Shown here: positions 1-7,441 of the stretch, in pieces | How positions within the stretch are numbered: position 1 is the stretch's first letter | Layout of the letters: each line of letters begins with the position of its first letter | Translations under genes and position numbers: made by a program | Notes under the pieces: model-generated | What the model was told of the DNA's origin: nothing | The model's input: only the letters and a program-made list of their open reading frames with translations | Database searches by the model: none | Assembly (NCBI GenBank): GCA_900545705.1 | Contig: URAK01000002.1 | Span: 124,001-188,000 of the forward strand | Direction of reading: 5' to 3' | DNA length: 64,000 nt | From: an uncultured Opitutales bacterium | GTDB lineage: Bacteria > Verrucomicrobiota > Verrucomicrobiia > Opitutales > Intestinicryptomonadaceae

Positions 1-590
1 CGGCGGCAAAGCACGCATGGAGGTATGTCGGGTGCATAGCGCGAAGGTTTGCTATATTCGAGACGCCAAAATCAATGGCAATAATGTCAATTTTATCCGC
101 GCTCAGGAGGGTGGACTTTAACCGCATAATGAAGGCGTTGGAGGGGGAAAAGGCACTATCGCAAAAACTCTTGCTGCCGATAACAATGGAGTTCGGAATC
201 TCCGACGACGAATTTTTCCGCGCCAACAGAGCGCTTTTTGAATCGTGCGGCTTCGAGATAGACGATTTCGGCAAGGGATATTACAGGATTGCCGCAACTC
301 CCGCATGGCTAGAATTTTTCGAGGCGGAAAAATTTGTGCGCGACATTGTCGAAAGTTCGTCCGAAAGCGGGCTCAGGACGCGTTCCAAGAGGCTCGGCGA
401 CGAAATGTTTGCGGCTATCGCCGCGGGCAAAATAGGAATAGGAGGCTTCATATGCACTGAGGAATCCGCAACTTCACTGCTGTCGAACCTCCTCTCGTGC
501 CCTATGCATATGACTTCCCCCGACGGGCGCAAAACTCTGTACGAAATATCGCATTCGCGCCTATTGTCGCTCTTTGGAGAAAACGCTTAG
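1..590 (+). CDS. mutL: DNA mismatch repair protein MutL, C-terminal part (partial at left edge)
   Basis: This is the C-terminal end of MutL, the mismatch-repair matchmaker that links MutS to strand removal. The frame is open from base 3, so the gene enters from the left edge and the ATG at 75 is internal. The visible 195 residues match the dimerisation domain: an opening WRYVG block, the LLLPITMEF strand, the SCGFEI and YYRIAATP strands, and a closing CPMHMTSPDGRKTLYEIS segment in the place of the usual CPHGRPT end. The endonuclease motif DQHAxxE is replaced, without gaps, by SILSALRR, and the ACxxAIK and CPHGRP motifs are not recognisable. It therefore resembles the endonuclease-free type known from E. 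coli. The ATPase half lies outside the window. The assignment rests on fold-level motifs only. Confidence 0.78.
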   Translation, partial: AAKHAWRYVGCIARRFAIFETPKSMAIMSILSALRRVDFNRIMKALEGEKALSQKLLLPITMEFGISDDEFFRANRALFESCGFEIDDFGKGYYRIAATPAWLEFFEAEKFVRDIVESSSESGLRTRSKRLGDEMFAAIAAGKIGIGGFICTEESATSLLSNLLSCPMHMTSPDGRKTLYEISHSRLLSLFGENA

Positions 591-1318
591 TTTTTTCCCG
601 CGACTAAACGGCGCGTTTATCTGGTGCGATTCACGAGCAAAAATTAACCGCATTTATTTAACTGCGGGCAGATTCTTACGAACTTCCAAAAGAAAATTAG
701 TGAGGTTTTTAGGTGGTGTAAAAAGCGCGAAATTTTATTTTTTTCAAGAGGCAAATTGCAAGGTAAGGGTTAACCGATATTCCTAAAAAAATTTTGTAAA
801 AGCTTAAAAATGCCACCGTGCGAATAAAAAAACCTTCCGCAAATTTTGGCAATCTCCATTTGCATTCTGCGCCAATGCGCGCGCGGCGGGTGGATTTTTC
901 AGGTTTATCCTAAAAATTTGCCGATTGGCAAGCCGAAGGGGAACCTCAACCTCATATCTCAAACTTTGAAGAAAAACTCTTACTAAAAACGATAAAAAAA
1001 ATTCTCGCCGCATTACAGGCAAACGCGAAAAACAAACGCAAAAAATATCCCAAACCGCGAATGGAATTATAAGGCAACTCTAAAACAAAAATCCGCCCCT
1101 GCCCCGTGCGCCGCGACGCTTTTGGCGCCGCCCGAAAAAAATGCCGCAAAAAATATCGAAAACTGGCAATCGCCATTCAATTAGGCTGGACACGCCCTCC
1201 GTTTAATGTTTGTCTTGCAAACGCATATATTTTATTCGGCTAAAAACAACACGCCGACAAAGAGAAATCGCACGCCCGAGACGTCCCAACCGTACGGCTG
1301 CAAAAAAGGAAAAATATA
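591..1318. other. Intergenic region upstream of pnp, no gene seen
   Basis: No convincing coding frame, tRNA or mobile element was found here. The stretch is AT-rich with many short A and T runs. A small hairpin-capable CCGCA/TGCGG pair near 648-668 follows mutL but lacks a T-run. rpsO, which often precedes pnp, is absent. Confidence 0.5.
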
Positions 1319-3466
1319 ATGGATCAAAAATACAGTGTAGAGGTCCCCGACCTCGGAATACAAATCTCCACCGGCTCGATAGCCAAGCAGGCGAACGGAT
1401 CGGTGACAATAAGCATGGGAGAGACAAACCTCCTCGTCACCGCGACAGCAGCAGGCGCCCTGCGCGACGGGCAGGACTTCTTCCCCCTCACGGTGGACTA
1501 CCGCGAAACCTTCTCCGCCGCCGGAAAAATCCCCGGAGGCTATTTCAAACGCGAAGGCCGCCCCAACGAAAAAGAAATTCTGACATCGAGACTTTGCGAC
1601 AGGCCCCTTCGCCCGCTATTTCCGAAGGGCTTTATGAATGAAGTCCAGGTAATAGGGCTTCTGCTCTCGGCTGACATGGTAAACGACCCCGATATTTTGA
1701 TGGTAAACGGCGCTTCCGCGGCGCTGCTTATTTCCGACATACCGTGGAACGGACCTATCGGCGGCGTGAGAATCGGCGAAATCGACGGGAAATTCGTAGT
1801 CAACCCGACCCACGAGCAAATGCTCGACTCCACACTCGACCTCGTGTACGTCGGCAACGAGCGCGAGATGATGATGATAGAAGGCTCCGCCGAACAGTGC
1901 CCCGAAGACAGGTTTATAGAAGCCCTCGAATTCGCCCAGGTACAGATTCAGAAAATAATCTCCGCCCAGAGGGAGCTCGCTAAAATTTGCGGAAAGCAAA
2001 AGCGCGAATTTCCGCTTGTCGTATGCAAGCCGGAAATCATGCAGATGTGCTCCGAATACGTCGGCGGGCGCCTTCTCGAAGCTGTATTCCAAGACAGCAA
2101 GCTAAAGAGGCAGGCCGACGTCGACGCCCTAATGCAGGAGACCGCCGAATTTGTAAAAGGCAAAATCGGCGAGGAAGAGTTCGACATGGCGCAAATCAAA
2201 ATGGCGTTTGAAGAATTGCAGGAAAAAGTATACCGCGACAATATCCTCGACGCAGGCAAGCGCTGCGACGGCAGGACATACATGGACTTGCGCCCGATAA
2301 GCGCAAAAACAGGCGTCCTTCCCCGCGTGCACGGCAGCGCACTGTTCTCCCGCGGAGAGACGCAGGCACTGGTGCTTACGACCCTCGGCACGACGAGAGA
2401 CTGCCAGGAGCTCGACGGGCTCACCGGCGGAACGAAACAAAAGTCGTTCATACTTCACTACAACTTCCCGCCCTACTCCGTCGGCGAAACCGGACGCTTC
2501 GGAAGCCCGGGCCGCCGCGAAATCGGCCACGGTGCGCTCGCGGAACGCTCGCTGCTTCCCGTGCTTCCGTCGGAAGACGAATTTCCGTACGCAATACGCT
2601 TGGTGTCTGAAATAATGGAGTCCAACGGCTCCACTTCGATGGCTTCGGTATGCGGAGGCTGCCTCAGCCTTATGGACGCAGGTGTGCCGATTCAGACGCC
2701 TGTATCCGGCATAAGCTGCGGGCTTGTCACCCGCAAGGACGAAAGCGGCAAGATAATAAAGCACGTTGTGCTCACCGACATCATAGGCGCGGAAGACCAC
2801 TACGGAGACATGGACTTTAAAATCTGCGGAACCAAAAACGGCATAACCGGCTTCCAGCTCGACTTGAAAATCGACGGGCTGCCGATTGAAATCGCGAAAG
2901 AGGCGATTTACCGCAACCACGATGTCAGAATGAAAATTCTCGGCATAATGGCGGAAGCGATAGCCGAGCCCAACAAGGAGCTCAAGCCTTGCGCGCCGCG
3001 GATTAAGATAATGAAGATAGATCCCGATAAAATCGGCATGCTAATCGGCCCCGGAGGCAAAAATATCCGCCGCATAACGGAATATTCCGGAGCGCAAATA
3101 GACATCGACGACGACAACCCCGGAAGAGTCTGCATATACGCCACAAGCGAGGAAAGCATGAAACGCGCGATATCCGAAGTGGAACTTGTCACGGGCGAGA
3201 TAGAAGTCGGCAAGACCTACAAAGGTATAGTTCGCTCTATAAAAGACTTTGGCGCGTTCGTAGAATGCCTGCCAGGCAAAGAGGGGCTCGTTCACATATC
3301 CGAGCTTGCGGACTTCCGCGTGAACAAGACCGAAGACGTCTGCAAGCTTGGCGACGAGATACTCGTAAAGTGCATAGGCATAGACGACAAAGGCAGAGTT
3401 CGCCTCTCCCGCCGCGCCGCCTTGTGCGAGCAACAGGGAATCCCGTACGAGCCGAAGTCTCGCTAA
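1319..3466 (+). CDS. pnp: Polyribonucleotide nucleotidyltransferase (PNPase)
   Basis: PNPase is a cytoplasmic 3'-5' phosphorolytic exoribonuclease that degrades mRNA and can also add tails; it acts as a trimer and often in a degradosome. The 715-residue product has the full family layout: an N-terminal RNase PH domain, an all-helical linker, a second RNase PH domain (around GETGRFGSPGRREIGHG), a KH domain with GPGGKNIRRITE near residues 575-587, and an S1 domain from about residue 631 (GIVRSIKDFGAFVE). The length is typical. The ATG is preceded by an AAAGGA ribosome-binding site. The gene stands alone and ends in a strong terminator. Nothing looks truncated. Confidence 0.98.
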   Translation: MDQKYSVEVPDLGIQISTGSIAKQANGSVTISMGETNLLVTATAAGALRDGQDFFPLTVDYRETFSAAGKIPGGYFKREGRPNEKEILTSRLCDRPLRPLFPKGFMNEVQVIGLLLSADMVNDPDILMVNGASAALLISDIPWNGPIGGVRIGEIDGKFVVNPTHEQMLDSTLDLVYVGNEREMMMIEGSAEQCPEDRFIEALEFAQVQIQKIISAQRELAKICGKQKREFPLVVCKPEIMQMCSEYVGGRLLEAVFQDSKLKRQADVDALMQETAEFVKGKIGEEEFDMAQIKMAFEELQEKVYRDNILDAGKRCDGRTYMDLRPISAKTGVLPRVHGSALFSRGETQALVLTTLGTTRDCQELDGLTGGTKQKSFILHYNFPPYSVGETGRFGSPGRREIGHGALAERSLLPVLPSEDEFPYAIRLVSEIMESNGSTSMASVCGGCLSLMDAGVPIQTPVSGISCGLVTRKDESGKIIKHVVLTDIIGAEDHYGDMDFKICGTKNGITGFQLDLKIDGLPIEIAKEAIYRNHDVRMKILGIMAEAIAEPNKELKPCAPRIKIMKIDPDKIGMLIGPGGKNIRRITEYSGAQIDIDDDNPGRVCIYATSEESMKRAISEVELVTGEIEVGKTYKGIVRSIKDFGAFVECLPGKEGLVHISELADFRVNKTEDVCKLGDEILVKCIGIDDKGRVRLSRRAALCEQQGIPYEPKSR

Positions 3467-3486
3467 GAAACACAATTTATTTCAAG

Positions 3487-3515
3487 CGCCCCGATTTTTC
3501 GGGGCGTTTTTTTTT
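3487..3515 (+). terminator. Rho-independent terminator of pnp
   Basis: A perfect 8-base stem CGCCCCGA/TCGGGGCG with a TTTT loop is followed by nine T residues, about 20 bases after the pnp stop. Confidence 0.9.
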
Positions 3516-3745
3516 ATCCAAACATAAAAATTTTTTCGCGCGTGTTTTTTACGGCACTCTATCCAGTTCTTTTTTTGGGGATTTTAAATTATTTTGAACT
3601 GCATTCTTTCAGATACCATATTTGCCAGCGTTATTTTTAATAAATTGCATTAAGCCTCAACCGCTTTCCCTGGAATGTTTAGTTTAGCGGATAAAACAAG
3701 TGCGCAACACCACAATTTTTTTGAAGATGCACAAACACAACATTG

Positions 3746-4598
3746 AAAATCCGCATATAAAAAAGTTATCTGCAATCGAAAAAATAAAAAAGGCGCATTC
3801 ATAATGAACGCGCCTTTTTGTTTGGAGAAAAGCGAGAGGTTATTTCCTTCTGCAGTAGGCTGCAAACAGCAAAGCGCACAAACCGAACACCGCTGCAATT
3901 TCGGAAGGCTCGGGGACAGAGAACGTAACATCGGCGCCTGTCGCACCAAACACAGCTTTCCATGCAAAGCCGTTCGACACGCCGTTAAGCACAGTCCCTT
4001 CAATGTCGCTTCCGCTCTCATATGTTATCATGTCTTCAAATATCGCCGCATCAAGCTCTATCAATTCCTTCATTCCCTCGGCGTCAAATTGAAATTCCAA
4101 TGTAAACGAACCGTCTCCCTTGCTAAGCTTTCCGCTGAATACGAGCTTGTCGAATGTGGCGTCGGCGGCGATATCGAAAAGAATAGCCCCGCTATTAAGA
4201 GTTCCGTTACCAAAGCGCGCAATTCCTATATCGGGGGCGGTAGAGCCGGCATCGGTTTGGGCGGCTATTGAAAACGTACCGCCGTCGAGCACCAGCGAGC
4301 CCGAGACGTAGTCGCCCGCACCGTAATTGAACACTCCGCTTTTTACTGTGAGAGTATCTATTATGTTGGAGTTTGTCGCGCCAGTGCATGCGGTGGATTT
4401 TGTCACTCTAAAGTTTTGTGTACCCGTTCCGTCCATAGTCACGTTTAGGCGCGAATCAGCATGGGTTGTATATTTAGTTAATTCGCCCTGCCATGACCCG
4501 CCATTAGTTATCGTTATGTTTGCGACCGACTTCGCGGCATAGTACGTCGCACTGTCAAAACCAAGCACGAACTTTCCAGAACCCTCAAGACCGCCCAC
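3746..4598. repeat. Copy A of an 853-base identical direct repeat
   Basis: This stretch matches 5492-6344 base for base at a constant offset of 1746. It covers the C-terminal half of the first PEP-CTERM gene, its stop, its terminator and about 40 bases beyond. Identity breaks at 4599 (A here, C in the other copy), after which the two genes are clearly related but diverged. On the other side identity ends at 3746. Confidence 0.93.
3787..3819 (-). terminator. Terminator of the first tandem PEP-CTERM gene
   Basis: On the minus strand a GGCGC/GCGCC stem, extended by TTCAT/ATGAA, is followed by a T-run. It lies about 20 bases after the stop codon of the gene at 3840-5243. Confidence 0.8.
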
Positions 4599-5243
4599 AG
4601 TAAAGTTTGATTCTAGCCCCTTTGTATTGCGCGCAAGCAGAAGAGCTGCGCCAGATGCCATATTTATTTTACCGCCTATTGAAACATTTGAGGCATTAAA
4701 ATAAACATTCATTGTGCCGTCTGTGTTTTTTTGAATATTTAAATCTCCGCCAACCTTAAAGGCTGATAGAGGAGATTGTGTACTTTGACCAAAAGCTACT
4801 AATAATACTAAACCTTCCCCTATATCGTTTTTTACGGTAAGGTTACTCTTAAAATCGTATGTGCCTTCCCCGCTGAACACAAGCTGAAACCAACCTAATG
4901 CGGCATTTATTACGGAATCATTAGCTATTTCAAGAGTATTTTTGCCAGTTAATCTTAATATGTAGTCTTTATCCTTGCCACGCATGGCCAAATCTAGAGA
5001 ATCAATCTTATAATCGCCGTCGATTTTTAATGTCCTTCCTGCGTTTGGCGTATAATTGCTATTATGCATAATTACATCGCCGCCATTCTGGGGGAAAGTC
5101 TGGGTTGTCTCACCGCTGATGTCCCATATTGGCTCAAAACTCCAATTTATATCGTTGAAATCATTTAATGTAAACGTCTCCGCATATAGCGAAGCGGCTA
5201 TAACAGATGTTGCTATTGATATAAACAATTTTTTGTGATTCAT
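3840..5243 (-). CDS. PEP-CTERM surface protein, tandem copy 1
   Basis: This is a secreted protein with an N-terminal signal peptide (hydrophobic FISIATSVIAASLYA, likely cut after YAE). A C-terminal sorting signal VPEPSEIAAVFG, a hydrophobic stretch and an RRK tail follow the pattern used by exosortase for surface attachment. The 467-residue middle is rich in Gly, Ser, Thr and Asn and in short strand-like repeats (GGLEGSGKF, GGTFSIAA), suggesting a beta-helix like autotransporter passenger domains. From about residue 216 onward it is identical to its neighbour at 5586-6980, while the first 215 residues have diverged. An AGGAG site lies about 9 bases before the ATG. The molecular role is unknown; a glycan-binding or matrix role is only a guess. 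Confidence 0.85.
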   Translation of the reverse strand: MNHKKLFISIATSVIAASLYAETFTLNDFNDINWSFEPIWDISGETTQTFPQNGGDVIMHNSNYTPNAGRTLKIDGDYKIDSLDLAMRGKDKDYILRLTGKNTLEIANDSVINAALGWFQLVFSGEGTYDFKSNLTVKNDIGEGLVLLVAFGQSTQSPLSAFKVGGDLNIQKNTDGTMNVYFNASNVSIGGKINMASGAALLLARNTKGLESNFTVGGLEGSGKFVLGFDSATYYAAKSVANITITNGGSWQGELTKYTTHADSRLNVTMDGTGTQNFRVTKSTACTGATNSNIIDTLTVKSGVFNYGAGDYVSGSLVLDGGTFSIAAQTDAGSTAPDIGIARFGNGTLNSGAILFDIAADATFDKLVFSGKLSKGDGSFTLEFQFDAEGMKELIELDAAIFEDMITYESGSDIEGTVLNGVSNGFAWKAVFGATGADVTFSVPEPSEIAAVFGLCALLFAAYCRRK

Positions 5244-5312
5244 GACTGTAATTCTCCTAACAGCGCATACAATATTTTTACAAAAATAATATATAAAGAA
5301 TAAATGCCCAAA

Positions 5313-5327
5313 TCTTAACTGTTTAGA
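5313..5327 (-). promoter_or_regulatory. Palindromic motif upstream of PEP-CTERM copy 1
   Basis: TCTTAACTGTTTAGA is an imperfect palindrome about 70 bases upstream of the ATG at 5243. Closely similar palindromes sit at comparable distances from two other PEP-CTERM genes (7051-7065 and 37697-37709). It is a candidate operator or activator site. Confidence 0.45.
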
Positions 5328-5491
5328 AAATTACAATAGAATATAATTCAAAATTATATCAAAATAGTACAATCGTCTAAACCGCAACTATTCGCCAAAA
5401 TTTTATCCTATACACATAATGCAAAAAACATCGACGCGCGCATTCCACGCTAACCTTACAATTTAACCTTCTTAGCGCTCCCGCATTGAAT

Positions 5492-6344
5492 AAAATCCGC
5501 ATATAAAAAAGTTATCTGCAATCGAAAAAATAAAAAAGGCGCATTCATAATGAACGCGCCTTTTTGTTTGGAGAAAAGCGAGAGGTTATTTCCTTCTGCA
5601 GTAGGCTGCAAACAGCAAAGCGCACAAACCGAACACCGCTGCAATTTCGGAAGGCTCGGGGACAGAGAACGTAACATCGGCGCCTGTCGCACCAAACACA
5701 GCTTTCCATGCAAAGCCGTTCGACACGCCGTTAAGCACAGTCCCTTCAATGTCGCTTCCGCTCTCATATGTTATCATGTCTTCAAATATCGCCGCATCAA
5801 GCTCTATCAATTCCTTCATTCCCTCGGCGTCAAATTGAAATTCCAATGTAAACGAACCGTCTCCCTTGCTAAGCTTTCCGCTGAATACGAGCTTGTCGAA
5901 TGTGGCGTCGGCGGCGATATCGAAAAGAATAGCCCCGCTATTAAGAGTTCCGTTACCAAAGCGCGCAATTCCTATATCGGGGGCGGTAGAGCCGGCATCG
6001 GTTTGGGCGGCTATTGAAAACGTACCGCCGTCGAGCACCAGCGAGCCCGAGACGTAGTCGCCCGCACCGTAATTGAACACTCCGCTTTTTACTGTGAGAG
6101 TATCTATTATGTTGGAGTTTGTCGCGCCAGTGCATGCGGTGGATTTTGTCACTCTAAAGTTTTGTGTACCCGTTCCGTCCATAGTCACGTTTAGGCGCGA
6201 ATCAGCATGGGTTGTATATTTAGTTAATTCGCCCTGCCATGACCCGCCATTAGTTATCGTTATGTTTGCGACCGACTTCGCGGCATAGTACGTCGCACTG
6301 TCAAAACCAAGCACGAACTTTCCAGAACCCTCAAGACCGCCCAC
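5492..6344. repeat. Copy B of an 853-base identical direct repeat
   Basis: This is the partner of 3746-4598. It includes the 3' half of the second PEP-CTERM gene and its terminator. The perfect identity, silent positions and terminator included, points to a very recent copying event. Confidence 0.93.
5533..5565 (-). terminator. Terminator of the second tandem PEP-CTERM gene
   Basis: It is identical to the terminator at 3787-3819: a minus-strand GGCGC/GCGCC hairpin followed by T residues, just after the stop of the gene at 5586-6980. Confidence 0.8.
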
Positions 6345-6980
6345 CGTAAAGTTTGATTCTACCCCCTTTGTATTGCGCGCAAACAGAAAAGCCGCGCCAG
6401 ATGCCATATTTATTTTGCCGCCTACTGAAACATTTAAGGCATTAAAATAAACGCTAATATCGCCTTTTGTGTTTTTCTGGATATTTAAATCTCCTCCAAC
6501 CTTAAAAGCAGATAGAGGAGATTGCGAACTTTCACCAAAAGCAACTATCGATTTTAAACCGTCGCCAATGTCGCTTTTTACGGTGAGGTTTTTCTTAAAA
6601 TCTAATGTGCCAGTGCCGCTAAATATTAACTGATACCAATTGTAGGCCGCGTCTATCACCGAGTCGTTTGCTATTTCAAGCGTATTTGTATTGCCCACAA
6701 CAAATCTATAATGATTGCTACCTGTCATCTCCATGGTTAGGGAATCAATTTTGTAGTTCCCGTTTACTTTGATTTCATATTGGGCAGAATTATTGCCTTT
6801 AAGAATAACGTCGCCGCCGTTTTCGGGAAATGTCTGCGAGGTCGTCCCGCTCACGTCCCAAGCCGACGCATCGTTCCAATTGACGTTTGCGTCATATTTG
6901 TTTAATGTAAACGTCTCCGCAGATAGCGAAGCAGCGGCAAATAAAGCAGTTGTAGTTAATATTTGTTTCGTTATGCTCAT
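5586..6980 (-). CDS. PEP-CTERM surface protein, tandem copy 2
   Basis: This 464-residue paralogue of the gene at 3840-5243 has the same architecture: a signal peptide (TTTALFAAASLSA), a Gly/Ser/Asn-rich strand-repeat body, then VPEPSEIAAVFG, a hydrophobic stretch and RRK. From about residue 213 to the end it is identical in DNA to its neighbour. The N-terminal part differs at many positions but keeps landmarks such as AETFTLN, NGGDVI, NTLEIANDSVI and SPLSAFKVGGDLNIQKNT. The start is supported by an AAGGAGAAA ribosome-binding site. The pair probably arose by tandem duplication followed by gene conversion of the 3' half. The function is unknown. Confidence 0.85.
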   Translation of the reverse strand: MSITKQILTTTALFAAASLSAETFTLNKYDANVNWNDASAWDVSGTTSQTFPENGGDVILKGNNSAQYEIKVNGNYKIDSLTMEMTGSNHYRFVVGNTNTLEIANDSVIDAAYNWYQLIFSGTGTLDFKKNLTVKSDIGDGLKSIVAFGESSQSPLSAFKVGGDLNIQKNTKGDISVYFNALNVSVGGKINMASGAAFLFARNTKGVESNFTVGGLEGSGKFVLGFDSATYYAAKSVANITITNGGSWQGELTKYTTHADSRLNVTMDGTGTQNFRVTKSTACTGATNSNIIDTLTVKSGVFNYGAGDYVSGSLVLDGGTFSIAAQTDAGSTAPDIGIARFGNGTLNSGAILFDIAADATFDKLVFSGKLSKGDGSFTLEFQFDAEGMKELIELDAAIFEDMITYESGSDIEGTVLNGVSNGFAWKAVFGATGADVTFSVPEPSEIAAVFGLCALLFAAYCRRK

Positions 6981-7050
6981 ATCGAATTTCTCCTTTTCGG
7001 TATAATCTCCTAGTACATAAAAGGTTTATTTAAAAGTCTATTATCGCAAA

Positions 7051-7065
7051 TTTTAACGGTTAAAA
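7051..7065 (-). promoter_or_regulatory. Palindromic motif upstream of PEP-CTERM copy 2
   Basis: TTTTAACGGTTAAAA is a near-perfect palindrome about 71 bases upstream of the ATG at 6980. It has the same core and almost the same spacing as at 5313-5327, and the following bases are also shared (ATTTGCG against ATTTGGG on the minus strand). Confidence 0.5.
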
Positions 7066-7320
7066 ATTTTTTTAGAAAACTTATCCTCAGAATTTTACTG
7101 ACTTAAGCTGCGCCATTTTCGTTCTACAACATCTCGCATATTTAAATTACGAAAGCCGTTATCTATGGTTATAGTAATTAGGCGCATTTAAAATATGGCT
7201 CACAAAACCACATAATATTTTCTGATTTGAGTGCCTCTAAATTAAAGCTCAACCCACCGGTTGTAAATGCGCCGTTTTGCCGCGGAATAAAAAAATTTAC
7301 GCCTATGAAAAATTTCAAAG

Positions 7321-7352
7321 AAAAACGGTTCGGCTAATCGCCGAACCGTTTG
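7321..7352 (-). terminator. Terminator of the GH106 gene
   Basis: A perfect 11-base stem AACGGTTCGGC/GCCGAACCGTT with a 5-base loop is followed on the minus strand by TTTTT. It lies about 90 bases after the stop of the gene at 7442-11506. Confidence 0.85.
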
Positions 7353-7441
7353 TATCATTATCTTAACCTATAAAAAAATTTTTCGCCCTCCGTATCCGTT
7401 TAAATTGCGCCGTATGGGGCGCGTGCAGACTCATGCGAAGG

